Below are positions 48,238 to 57,947 of a DNA stretch of 64,000 nt, in pieces. Source of the DNA: Streptomyces sp. WAC08241 (lineage in GTDB: Bacteria; Actinomycetota; Actinomycetes; Streptomycetales; Streptomycetaceae); contig CP042279.1 in NCBI GenBank assembly GCA_007858575.1, forward strand, positions 1,426,001 to 1,490,000, in the 5' to 3' direction. The translations under genes and the position numbers were made by a program. The notes under the pieces are model-generated. The model saw only the letters and a program-made list of their open reading frames with translations, made no database searches and was not told the origin of the DNA. Numbering within the stretch: the first letter of the stretch is position 1; each line of letters starts with the position of its first letter.

Positions 48238-50159
48238 TCAGCGCGCGCCGAAGACCTGCGTCCAGTAGGGCCCGCCGTCGCCCGTGTGCAGGCCGACGCC
48301 CAGCTCCTTGAACGAGCAGTTCAGTATGTTCGCGCGGTGGCCGGGGCTGTTCATCCAGGACTCCATCACCTGCTCCGCCGTCTGCTGGCCCATCGCGATG
48401 TTCTCGCCGTAGGTGGACCAGCCGTACCCGGTGGCCGTGACGCGCTCGCCGGGCCCGGCGCCGTCCGGGTTGGTGTGGTCGAAGAAGTCCCGCGCGGCCA
48501 TGTCGTCGGAGTGGCCCTGGGCGGCCCGGGCAAGGAGGGAGTTCCCGGTGACGGGGCCGCAGCCCTCCTTGGCGCGCTCGGCGTTGACCAGGGCGATCAC
48601 CTGCTCCTCGACGGAGGTGTGACCGGAGTCCTGCTTCGTGGCCGTGGGGCTGCTCGGGGCCGTCGGCGTCTTGGTGACGGGCGCCTGCGTGGGCCTCCGG
48701 GTCGGCCGGTCCCGCACCGGCCGCGAGGTGGCGGTCGGGGCGGCGGTCGTCGGGGCGGCGGAGGCGGAGGGCCTGGCCTTGGCCCCGGGCGTGGCGGTGA
48801 CGCTCTTGCTGGGGCGCGGCGTGCCCGACGGCGTGGCCGTCGGGGTGACCGGGGCCGAGGTGCCGGCCGTGGTGGGGACCGTGTCCGGGGCCGACGCGGG
48901 GACCGTGAGGTCCACGGTCGAGGCGCGCGGCGCGTCCAGGGCCGTCAGGTCGTCCTCGTCGGGACCGTTGACCAGGGTGAACGCCCCGCCGGTGACGGCG
49001 GCGACCGCCATGCCCGCGGCGATGACCACGCGCCGGCGCCCGCTCTGCTGCTGCTGTCGCCTGCGGCGGCGCGCGTTGCGGGCGCTGCGGGCGCCGAGGA
49101 CGGGGAGGAGCTCGCCCCGGGCGCCCCCGCCGACTCGTATCCGGTCGATTCGTATCCGGTCGTCCCGGCCTGCTCGTACCCGGTCGTCCCGGCCGGCTCG
49201 TGGGCGTACTCGGCCGTTTCCGCCGTTTCATAGGCGTACGCGGGCGTTTCTGTGGTTGCGTACGCGTATCCGGGCGCTTCGGCCGGTTCGTACCCGTACG
49301 CCGGGGAGCCCACCGGCTCGTACCCGGCCTGGTAGCCGGCGGGGGACCCGGTCGCGGCGGCGAGGTCGAAGCCCGCCCGCTCGCGGAGGGACGCCAACAG
49401 GAGTCCGGCCGGGGGACGAGCAGCAGTCCCGCGAGCAGGCCCTCGGCCGGGTAGAGGCCGTGGGACAGGCCGGCGCAGTGCGCGCACGCGCGGGCGTGCC
49501 TGGCTATTCGCTTGCGCCAGAGCCCGGACGGACGTCCGTCCCATCCGCCGAGCTCGTACCGCAGGTCGGGGCACGGCGGGTTCTCCGTCAGCGCCCGGAC
49601 GACGACGCGGGCGGCTTCCAACTGCGCCTTCATGCGCTGGACGCGCACCGCCGTGTGCTCCGGGGACAACTGGAGGGCCGAGGCCACCTCGTACCGGGTC
49701 AGGTCGCCCGTGCACTCCAGCCACCACAGGGACAGCAGGGCCCTGTCGTCCGGCTCCAGCCAGCGGGTCGCCTCGGCGGTCTCGCGCCGCTGGCCGGACA
49801 GGTTCAGCCGGACCACCGTCAGGCCGACGAAGTCGGCGCCCGGCTGGGGAGGTCGCGGGCGTCGTCGAGGCCGCCCGTGACGAAACCGTTCTGCTGCCGG
49901 TGCCAGTGACTGCGGACCACGTTCATCGCGATGGCCACCAGCCAGGACCTGAAGCTGTCCGGGCGCGCAGGTCGCCGAGCCCGGCGAGCGCCCGCAGCAT
50001 CGTCTCCTGCACGACGTCGTCCACGTCGTGGTGACCGTTCATCGCCCGCCCCACGATGTTGTAGACCAGCGGCAGGTGGTGGGCGAGCAGCCGGTCCTGC
50101 GCCTGCGGATCCCCGCCCTGCGCCGCCCTGACCAGCTCCGTGAGCTGCTGTGTACTCAT
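48238..50159 (-). CDS. Membrane-tethered ECF sigma factor fused to zinc-binding, transmembrane and CAP domains
   Basis: Sigma region 2: MSTQQLTELVRAAQGGDPQAQDRLLAHHLPLVYNIVGRAMNGHHDVDDVVQETMLRALAGL, then SFRSWLVAIAMNVVRSHWHRQQN. Region 4: LEPDDRALLSLWWLECTGDLTRYEVASALQLSPEHTAVRVQRMKAQLEAAR. Next, HARACAHC (codons 49475-49498) is an exact Hx3Cx2C motif as in zinc-binding anti-sigma domains. A Tyr/Glu/Ala-rich repeat (GYAYATTETPAYAYETAET), basic RRRRRQQQQSGRRR, one span VVIAAGMAVAAVTGGAFTLV (about residue 380), a Pro/Thr linker and a CAP/SCP domain follow: QVIALVNAERAKEGCGPV ... SDDMAARDFFDHTNPDGAGPGERVTATGY ... MNSPGHRANILN. About 640 residues, with repairs near 49970, 49850, 49410 and 49100, so the fusion rests on correct joining. 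Confidence 0.72.
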
Positions 50160-50575
50160 GCTCGAATCACCCTGCCTGTTCCGGTCGTCCTCGGGGGCCA
50201 ACACATGGGAGACCACCGGGCACCGGGCCGATAATAGAAATCCCCCGGCTTTCCGGAGAAGATCCGGGAAGCGGGGGTCGACCGGTGGGGTCCGGGGTCC
50301 TCGGGAGCGGTGGTATGACGCCGTGGTCCGCGCACGCGCCGACGGGAGGGACGGGGACACGCGGACCTCCTCGGCGTGCGTGGACGGAAGCGCCCGGGCA
50401 CGGCGTGTCCCGGGCGGGGAGCGCGCCCCACGGTAGCGGACGGGTCGGGGCGCGGGCCGCCGGTCGCCGGATGCGTCGGCCCCGTCCTCGTCGGGCCGAG
50501 GGCGGGGCCGGTCGCGGGGCCCGTGGACGGGCTGTGCGCGGGGTGGTGCGGGGCCGGTGGCCGGTCCTCACGCCG
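50160..50575. other. Intergenic region upstream of the sigma-CAP gene
   Basis: About 415 bp without a supported gene. On the minus strand, CTATTAT (complement of ATAATAG, 50232-50238) is a good -10 about 75 bp before the sigma-factor ATG. The rest is very G-rich with no clear signal. Confidence 0.4.
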
Positions 50576-50848
50576 TTACGCGTGACGTCGCGAGTTGCCG
50601 GTGACGAGGCGGTAGACCAGGAGCAGGATCACCGAGCCGATGATGGCCGCGATCCAGGTGGACAGCTCGAAGAAGCCGTCGACGGAGTCGACGCCGAAGA
50701 TCACCTTGCCGAGCCAGCCGCCGAGCAGGCCGCCCGCGATGCCGAGCAGCGTGGTGACGATGAACCCGCCCGGGTCGCGCCCCGGGGTCAGGGCCTTCGC
50801 GATGAGGCCCGCCAGCAGTCCGATGACGATCCAAGCGATGATTCCCAT
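50576..50848 (-). CDS. GlsB/YeaQ/YmgE-family stress membrane protein
   Basis: 90 residues, intact: MGIIAWIVIGLLAGLIAKALTPGRDPGGFIVTTLLGIAGGLLGGWLGKVIFGVDSVDGFFELSTWIAAIIGSVILLLVYRLVTGNSRRHA. Three membrane spans and the GLIAKALxPGRDPGGFIVTxLLGIAG signature identify the transglycosylase-associated/GlsB family. RBS GAAGGAGACGGGAACC. It is a second member of the family represented more divergently at 28443. A role in envelope stress is inferred only from the family. Confidence 0.93.
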   Translation of the reverse strand: MGIIAWIVIGLLAGLIAKALTPGRDPGGFIVTTLLGIAGGLLGGWLGKVIFGVDSVDGFFELSTWIAAIIGSVILLLVYRLVTGNSRRHA

Positions 50849-50955
50849 GGTTCCCGTCTCCTTCTCGTGTGCCGTGCGGCCCGTTCCGTCCTTATCGAAC
50901 GCTTACATCGCACGTATGCGCGGAAACCGCGAATCCAAACCCCTTTCGGCGGACA

Positions 50956-52456
50956 TCAGGTGCCCGCCGGGGTGTCCCCGGCCGACCGCACCGACGACAG
51001 GGGCTCCGCGATGTCCTCCAGGGAGCGGCGCTCGGCGTTGACCGCCAGGAAGGCGGCGACGAGACCGGCCGCGCACATCAGCCCGGCGCCGATCTGGAAG
51101 GCGAGGACCGTGTCGCCGACGACCCCGGACGCGGTCAGGTCCGCGAAGAGCAGCGGGCCGCTGATGCCGCCGGCCGCCGTACCGAGGGCGTAGAAGAAGG
51201 CGATGGCCATCGCGCGGGTCTCCATGGGGAAGATCTCGGAGACGGTCAGGTACGCGCTGGAGGCGCCCGCCGACGCGAAGAACAGCACCACGCACCAGCA
51301 GGCCGTCATCGTCGTGGCCGACAGCGAACCCCGGTCGAAGAGCCAGGCGGTGCCGAACAGGAGGATGCCGGAGAGCAGGTACGTCGACGAGATCATGACC
51401 CGGCGGCCGACCGTGTCGAAGAGCTTGCCGAGGAGCAGCGGCCCCATGAAGTTGCCCGCGGCGATCACGGCGAAGTAGTAGCCGGTGCTGCCCGTGGGCA
51501 CGTCGAAGAAGGTGATCAGGATGGTGCCGAAGCCGAAGGTGATGGCGTTGTAGAGAACGCCTGGCCGATGAAGAGCGAGAGCCCGAGGACCGCCCGGCGC
51601 GGATAGGAGTGGAAGACCGTCTTGGCGATCAGGCCGAAGCCGATGCTCTTGCGCTGGTGGATGGTGATCTCGCGGTCCGGCGGGGCAGCCGGACGCCCTT
51701 CTCCGCCTCGATCTCCTTCTCGACGGAGTCGACGAGTTCCTCCGCCTCGTCGCCGTAGCCGTGGATGAACTGCCACCGCGGACTCTCCGGGACGTGCCGC
51801 CGCACGAGCAGGATGACCAGGCCCAGGACGACGCCGAGGGCGAAGCTGAGCCGCCAGCCGAGGTCCTTCGGGAAGATGTCGGTGTCCAGCATCACGATGG
51901 ACAGCAGCGAGCCGCCGATCGCGCCCAGCCAGTAGCTCCCGTTGATGATGAGGTCGACCCGGCCGCGGTAGTGCGACGGGATCAGCTCGTCGATGGCCGA
52001 GTTGATGGCCGCGTACTCGCCGCCGATGCCGAAGCCGGTGAGGAACCGGAAGAGGAAGAACCACCAGGACTCGAACGACAGCGCCGTCATCGCGGTCGCC
52101 GCCAGGTAGACGACCAGCGTCACCATGAAGAGGCGTCTGCGGCCGTAGCGGTCGGTCAGCCAGCCGAAGAACAGCGCGCCGGAACAGGCGCCCGCCACGT
52201 ACAGGGCGGCGGCCACGCCGGTGATCTGCGCGGCGGTGATGTCCAGGCCGCTGCCGTCCTCGGCGATGCGGCCGGCGACGTTGCCGACGATCGTGACCTC
52301 GAGGCCGTCCAGGATCCAGACGGTGCCGAGGCCGATCACGATCATCCAGTGCCACTTCGACCACGGCAGGCGGTCGAGGCGGGCGGGGACGGCGGTGGTG
52401 ACCGTCGACGTCTCTCCCGGGCCCGGTGCGGGCGCCCGTGACACTCCAGAAGCCAT
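50956..52456 (-). CDS. MFS transporter of the siderophore cluster
   Basis: [62 protein letters not shown]: first span with an Asp-Glu pair typical of metabolite:H+ symporters. GWLTDRYGRRRLFMVTL is the MFS loop, followed by FRFLTGFGIGGEYAAINSAIDELIPSHYRGRVDLII. After repairs near 51690 and 51560: SIGFGLIAKTVFHSYPRRAVLGLSLFIGQAF, ITFFDVPTGSTGYYFAVIAAGNFMGPLLLG, ending SVRSAGDTPAGT. About 500 residues, 12 spans. It is last in the dhb operon, so siderophore export is the likely role, although the family signature is sugar/aromatic-acid-transporter-like. Confidence 0.83.
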
Positions 52457-53224
52457 GGCTGGTTCCCTCTCCGTCGCGTGATCCCCCACAGAACCCCTTC
52501 CCCGGGTGCCCGGAAGCCGGTGGCCCATGCGGGTGAAGAACGCGCCGCGCGCGGGACGGAGAGGGGCGCGTCAGGGGTCGGCAGGGCCAGGGCCAGGGCG
52601 GCGGCGTGGCCGTCGAGCGGGGGCAGGTCGGCGAGGCGGAGGCCGGGGACCGGGGCCGGCCGGTCGGCCGCGCCCACGTACGGCTCGACGGCGCCCCGCG
52701 CCAGGCCCACGCCCGAGACCTTGAGCGCGGCCTCCTTCCGGGCCCAGCAGCGGGCGAACGCGGCCGGCCGGCCGGAGTCCGGCAGGGCCTCCAGCTCCGC
52801 CCGCTCGCGCGGGTGGAGGGCGCTGACCAGATCCCGTACCAGACCGTCCGCCGGGACCGTCTCGACGTCCACGCCGACCGGCACCGGCGCGACCGCCACC
52901 AGGATCCGGTCCCCCGAGTGGGAGAGCGAGAAGTGCACGTCGTGGCCCTGGACGTACGGCTTGCCGTGCGGGCCGCCGCAGCCGACGCACGGCTGCCGGA
53001 GGAAGACGAGGCGCTCCGGGGCTCGCCCACGTGGCGGCCCAGGACGAGCCGCAGCACGACGTGGGCGACCCGGTGCCGGTCCGCGTCCACCGGGAACAGG
53101 AACCGGGCGGCCCGGGCGCGCTCCTCGTCGTCGAGCACGGACGCGAGCGCGCGGGCCTGTGCCGCGGCCTCCGACACGGTGGCCGTCACCACCCCGGGTG
53201 GCCCGGGACTTCCTCGTAGAACAT
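52342..53224 (-). CDS. 4'-phosphopantetheinyl transferase (Sfp type)
   Basis: [11 protein letters not shown], repaired, [57 protein letters not shown]; repaired, [52 protein letters not shown], then [35 protein letters not shown] and WxRKEAxLK are the Sfp motifs for CoA and Mg2+ binding. It transfers phosphopantetheine to carrier-protein Ser residues and would prime the NRPS. It starts 6 bp after dhbB. The printed frame runs to 52342, overlapping the MFS start; the true stop is probably near 52500-52570 with a lost base. Confidence 0.82.
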
Positions 53225-53230
53225 GACAGG

Positions 53231-53853
53231 TCAGAATACCTGTTCGGTCGTCGTGACCACCGCGCAGCGGCCCGCCGCCCACTCCAGGGCCATCTTGTGC
53301 TCGCGCTCGGAGAAGTCGGCCACGGCGTCCGCGACGACGAAGGCCTGGACGTCGCTCATCCACGCGTCGCAGGCCGTCATCAGGACCCCGATGTGCGCGT
53401 ACACGCCGGTGACCACGAGCTGGTCGCGGCCTGCTCGCGCAGCAGCTCCAGGAGGTCGGTGCGGACGAAGGCGCTGTACTTCCACTTGGTGAGGCGGATG
53501 TCGCCGGGCTCGGGCGCGACGGCGTCCGCGATCGCCACGGCGCGCGGGTCGTCCGGGACGCCGGGACCCCAGAAGTCCTGCTGGAGACCGCGCTGCTCGG
53601 GCGTCTGCCCGCCGGGCTGGGCGGTGTAGACGACCGGCACGCCGAGCCGGGCGGCTTCCTTGCGGAGCCGGTTCAGGTTGGCGAGCAGCGCGGTGAGCGG
53701 CTCGGCGCCGTCGTCGAACGGGGCCAGGAAGTGGTTCTGGAGGTCGTGCACGAGGAGCACGGCACGGTCCGGGTCGACGGTCCAGTCCACCCGGTTGGCC
53801 GGCAGGTCGCCGGGGCGGGGCATCGGGTAGGGCGGGACGGCGGGGAGGCTCAT
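53231..53853 (-). CDS. dhbB: Isochorismatase without aryl-carrier domain (DhbB/EntB N-half)
   Basis: [47 protein letters not shown]: catalytic Asp in [11 protein letters not shown]. Then [50 protein letters not shown] and, after a repair near 53430, [39 protein letters not shown] (in place of the usual Cys loop, GVYAHIGV as in EntB/DhbB). It ends at TEQVF, 207 residues. EntB and DhbB normally carry a C-terminal ArCP of about 75 residues, which is absent here. The reaction is isochorismate to 2,3-dihydro-2,3-dihydroxybenzoate plus pyruvate. Confidence 0.92.
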
Positions 53854-53901
53854 GACGGTCCGTTTCGAAGAGGGTGGGGCGGGGGTGCGGGAGGCGGGCG
53901 G

Positions 53902-55599
53902 TCAGGCGCCCGCGCCCTCCGCGCGGAGGTCCTTCTTGGAGATCTTCCCGACGCCCGTCGTCGGAAGGCGTCGACGAAGACGATCCGGTCGGGGACCTTG
54001 TAGGCGGCGAGGCCGCGCTCCCGGACGAAGCGCTTGAGGGCCGGCGCCTTGACCTCCTCGGCGCCCCGACGGCGGATCACGTACGCGCAACTGCGCTCGC
54101 CGAGGTACGGGTCGGGCTCGGCCACCACGTTGGCGTCGTGCACCGACGGGTGGGCCAGGAGGTGGTTCTCGACCTCCTCGGCCGCGATCTTCTCGCCGCC
54201 CCGGTTGATCTGGTCCTTGGCGCGCCCCTCGACCACCAGGTGGCCGCTCGGGGTGAGCCGGACGAGGTCGCCGGTCCGGTAGAAGCCGTCCTCGGTGAAC
54301 GCGCGGGCGTTGTGGTCCGGCGCGTTCCAGTAGCCGCGGATCGTGTACGGCCCCCGGGTCAGCAGGTGGCCGGTGGCGCCGACCGGCAGGTCCTCGTCCT
54401 CGTCGTCGACGACCCTGATCTCGTCGTCCGGGGAGATCGGCCTGCCCTGGGTGGTGACCACCGTGTCCGGATCGTCGTCGAGCCGGGTGTAGCAGACCAG
54501 TCCCTCGGCCATCCCGAAGACCTGCTGGAGGGTGCAGCCCAGGGCGGGCCGGACCCGGCGGGCCACCTCGTCGGCCAGCTTGGCGCCGCCGACCAGGAGC
54601 ACGTCGAGGGTGGAGAGGTCGTACGCGGAGCCGGGGGCGGCGTCGATCCAGACGAGCGCGAGCGGCGGCACGAGGCCGGTGATCGTCACACCCTCGTCCT
54701 GGATCAGCGGGAACGCCACGTCCGGGGCCGGCCGCGGGCACATGACGACCCGTCCGCCCGCGTACAGCGTGCCCAGCGAACCGGGGGAGGAGAGCGGGAA
54801 GTTGTGGGCGGCGGGCAGCACGCACAGGTAGACGCTGTCCTCGTCGAGCGCGCAGATCTCGGCGGAGCCGCGCAGCGAGTAGACGTAGTCGTCGTGCGTC
54901 CGGGGATCAGCTTGGGCACGCCGGTGCTGCCGCCGGAGAGCTGGAGGAACGCCGTCTCCGAGGGTCGCGGTCGGGCAGGTCGACGGGCTCGGCCGGGACG
55001 TCGGCGAGCGCCTCGAAGGGTCCGGCGTCCTCGCCGACGACGAAGACGTGCCGCAGCTCGGGGAGCGGGCGAGGACCGTGGTCGCCAGGGCGCGGTGGTC
55101 GAAGCCGCCGTGGACGTCGGGGATCACGTAGGCGGCGGCCCCGGTGAAGGAGCAGAAGTAGGAGATCTCCGACTCGCGGTGGGCGGGCAGCGCGAAGACG
55201 GGGAGCGCGCCGACGCGGAAGAGCGCGAAGACCACTTCGAGGAACTCGGCGACGTTGGGCAACTGGACGACGACCTTGTCGCCGGCGCCGATGCCCCGGG
55301 CCGCGAGGCCGGCCGCGAGCCGGTCGGCGCGCAGGTCGAGTTCGGCGTAGGTCCAGGCGCGCCGGGCGCCGCCGGGGCCCGCGTGGTCGACGACGGCGAC
55401 GCGGTCGGGGTGGGCCTCGGCCCGGGTGCGGAGCATCGTCCCGAAGGTGATGCCCTCCCACCAGCCGGCCGCCCGGTACCGCTCGGCGAACTCCGCCGGC
55501 CAGGTGGGGTGGTGTACGGCTCCTCGGCGGGCGCGCCGGGCGCGGCGGCCGGCAGGGGAGGGTCGGGGCGGCGGGGAGGGAGGAGGCGGACGCGGTCAC
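53902..55599 (-). CDS. dhbE: 2,3-dihydroxybenzoate-AMP ligase (DhbE/EntE)
   Basis: GTG start overlapping the dhbC stop (GTGA). After an Ala/Pro-rich N-terminus: [32 protein letters not shown], the signature WWxGxTFG of the family. P-loop region [65 protein letters not shown] with the aryl-acid-pocket [59 protein letters not shown]; catalytic Lys in [13 protein letters not shown]. About 566 residues, with repairs near 55510, 55065, 54960, 54905 and 53965. It adenylates 2,3-DHB and loads it on an aryl carrier protein. Confidence 0.92.
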
Positions 55600-56874
55600 A
55601 GCTCGGCTCCCACGGCGTGCAGGAAGGTGCGGAACTTCGCGGCGGTCTCGGCGGTCTCGTCCTCGGGCACGGAGGCGGCGACGACGCCGGCGCCCGCGTA
55701 CAGGCGCAGCATGCGCTCCTCGGCCTCGGCGCAGCGGATGGTGACGACCCATTCGCCGTTGCCGTCCGCGTCGCCCCAGCCGACGATGCCGGTGAAGAAG
55801 CCGCGGTCGAAGGGCTCGGTCTCGCGGATGACCTCGCGGGCCAGCGGCGTCGGGGTGCCGCAGACCGCCGGGGTGGGGTGGAGCGAGGAGGCGATCTCCA
55901 GGGCCGACACCTCGGGGTGGGCGAGGGTGCCGGTGACCGTGGTGGAGAGGTGCCACATGGCGGCGGTGCGGATCAGCGACGGCCGGGCGGGGACGTCGAT
56001 GGTGGAGCAGTACGGGGCCATCGCCTGGTGCACGGCGTCGACGACGACCGCGTGCTCGTGGAGGTCCTTGGCGGACTCCAGGAGGGCCGCCGCGCGCCGG
56101 ACGTCCTCGGCGAGGTCGTCGCTGCGGGGGTGGAGCCGGCCAGCGGGTTGGAGACGAGCTGGTCGCCGCGCCGGGAGACCAGGAGCTCGGGGCTGGCCCC
56201 GAGCAGGGTGCGGCCGGGGCGGGTGGGCAGCGCGAAGGTGTAGCCGCACGGGTCGCGGCGGGCGAGCCGGCGGACCATGGCGGCGATGTCCAGCTCGCCG
56301 GGGCCGGTGACCTCCAGGGTGCGGGCGAGGACCACCTTGCTGAACTCGCCGTTCCACATGCGGTCGACGGCGGCGGCGACGCCCTTGGCGTAGTCCTCCG
56401 GCGCGGGGTGGGGCGGACGGTCCAGGCGCCGGCGCGGGGCGCGTCGGCGGGCAGCGCGACGAGCGGGTCGGAGGCGAGGGCCGGTCCGGTGCGGACGGTC
56501 TCGGGCACGACGAGCGCGGCCGGGGCGTCCTGGTCGAAGGGGATGGCGCCCATCACGACGGGGGCGGCGTGGCGTCCGGCGCGGGCCTCGGCGAGGGTGT
56601 CGGCCACCCGCTCGGCGACCGGGTCGGTGCCGTGCGGGACCTCGCTCAGCACGCCGTGGGCGAGCAGGGTCCGGGTGGGCGTGGCGAGGAAGCGGTCGCC
56701 GGCGCGGAAGGCGTCGAGCAGTCCGGTGGCGGCGCCGACGGCCGAGGAGCTGGGGACGCGGCACGCACGGGTGCCGCGGCGGGTGCGGGGAGGGCGCGAC
56801 GAGGGGGCGGGCGCGGGGGCGGGTATGGAGGCGGACGCGGGCGGGTGCGCGGCGACCTGGGGGACCGTCGACAC
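55596..56874 (-). CDS. dhbC: Isochorismate synthase (DhbC/EntC)
   Basis: GTG behind AAGGAG. N-terminal region [22 protein letters not shown], then [24 protein letters not shown] and [19 protein letters not shown]. The chorismate-binding core: [152 protein letters not shown]. About 426 residues, with repairs near 56415 and 56140. It converts chorismate to isochorismate, the first committed step to DHB. Confidence 0.93.
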
Positions 56875-56948
56875 GGGTGGGCTCCTTGGTTCGGTGAGGT
56901 GGTGGCGGTGCGGACCCCCGGGGCCGGGGGTCCGCACCGCGCGGGCCG

Positions 56949-57878
56949 TCAGCGCAGGGTGGCGCCGCCGTCGACGTAGAGGTCCTGCATGGTGATGTGG
57001 CGGGCCCGGTCGGAGGCGAGGAAGACGACCGCCTCCGCGACGTCCTCCGGCTGGGCGATGCGGCGCAGCGGGATGCCGGTGCGGTGGGTGGCGAGGTCGC
57101 CGTCGAGGACGCCGTCCGGGACGGAGTCGCCGTCCCACAGGGAGCGCTGCATCGGCGTGTCGGTGGAACCGGGACAGACGGCGTTGCAGCGCACGCCCCG
57201 GGCGGCCACCTCCAGGCCCAGACACTTGGTGAAGGCTACGGCGGCCGCCTTGGAGGCGGCGTACACGCTCATGTCCGCGCGGGGTATCCCGGCGGCGTTG
57301 GAGGCGACGGTCACCACGGAGCCGGAGCCCCGGGCGGCCATGCCGGCGACGACGGCGCGCGACAGGTGGAAGACGCCGGTCGTGTTGACCGCGAAGACGT
57401 CCGCCCAGTCGCGGTCCGTCGTCTCGACGGCGGGGCCGGTCCGCAGCACCCCGGCGACGTTCACCAGGATGTCCACGGGGCCGAGTTCGCGGGAGACGCG
57501 CTCCACGGTCTCCGCCACGTCGTCCGGCGCGGTGACGTCGAGCCGGTACGGGACGACCGGCCCGGCGGCCGGGTCCGCGCCGGCGTCCTCGGACAGCCTG
57601 GCGACGCTCCGCTTCAGCTCCTGCTCCGAGCGGTCGGTCGCCGCGACGGTGGCTCCGCGCGCGGAGAGGGCGCGCACCACCGCCTCGCCGATGCCCTGGG
57701 CGGCGCCGGTGACCAGCGCCACGCGGCCCGCGAACTCACCGCGCGGGCCGGTGCCGTTCGGCGCGGTACCGATGTCGGTGCCGATGCCGGTACCGTTCGA
57801 CGCGTCGCCGCCCGGCGCCGCGCCGTCCGGCCGGTTCCCGCCCGGTCCGGGTCTGCCCGGTCCGTTGATATCCGTCAC
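56949..57878 (-). CDS. dhbA: 2,3-dihydro-2,3-dihydroxybenzoate dehydrogenase (DhbA/EntA)
   Basis: 309 residues, unbroken; GTG with GAGGAGAGATC upstream. The first 45 residues are a Gly/Pro/Asn-rich extension not found in EntA. The SDR core starts [23 protein letters not shown] (TGxxxGIG), then [56 protein letters not shown] (Ser, YxxxK) and [19 protein letters not shown], ending [15 protein letters not shown]. It oxidises the dihydrodiol to 2,3-DHB with NAD+. It is the first gene after the iron box and starts the dhbACEB order. Confidence 0.95.
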   Translation of the reverse strand: MTDINGPGRPGPGGNRPDGAAPGGDASNGTGIGTDIGTAPNGTGPRGEFAGRVALVTGAAQGIGEAVVRALSARGATVAATDRSEQELKRSVARLSEDAGADPAAGPVVPYRLDVTAPDDVAETVERVSRELGPVDILVNVAGVLRTGPAVETTDRDWADVFAVNTTGVFHLSRAVVAGMAARGSGSVVTVASNAAGIPRADMSVYAASKAAAVAFTKCLGLEVAARGVRCNAVCPGSTDTPMQRSLWDGDSVPDGVLDGDLATHRTGIPLRRIAQPEDVAEAVVFLASDRARHITMQDLYVDGGATLR

Positions 57879-57893
57879 GATCTCTCCTCGTAC

Positions 57894-57912
57894 TTAGGTA
57901 AGCCTAGCCTAA
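57894..57912. promoter_or_regulatory. Iron box (DmdR/IdeR operator)
   Basis: TTAGGTAAGCCTAGCCTAA matches the 19-bp actinobacterial iron-box consensus TTAGGTTAGGCTCACCTAA in both outer arms. It lies 16-34 bp upstream of the dhbA GTG, over the expected core promoter, so the DHB operon should be repressed by Fe-loaded DmdR/IdeR. Confidence 0.9.
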
Positions 57913-57947
57913 GTCTCGCTGGTTGCCCATCGGTTCCCGGGGGTCGT

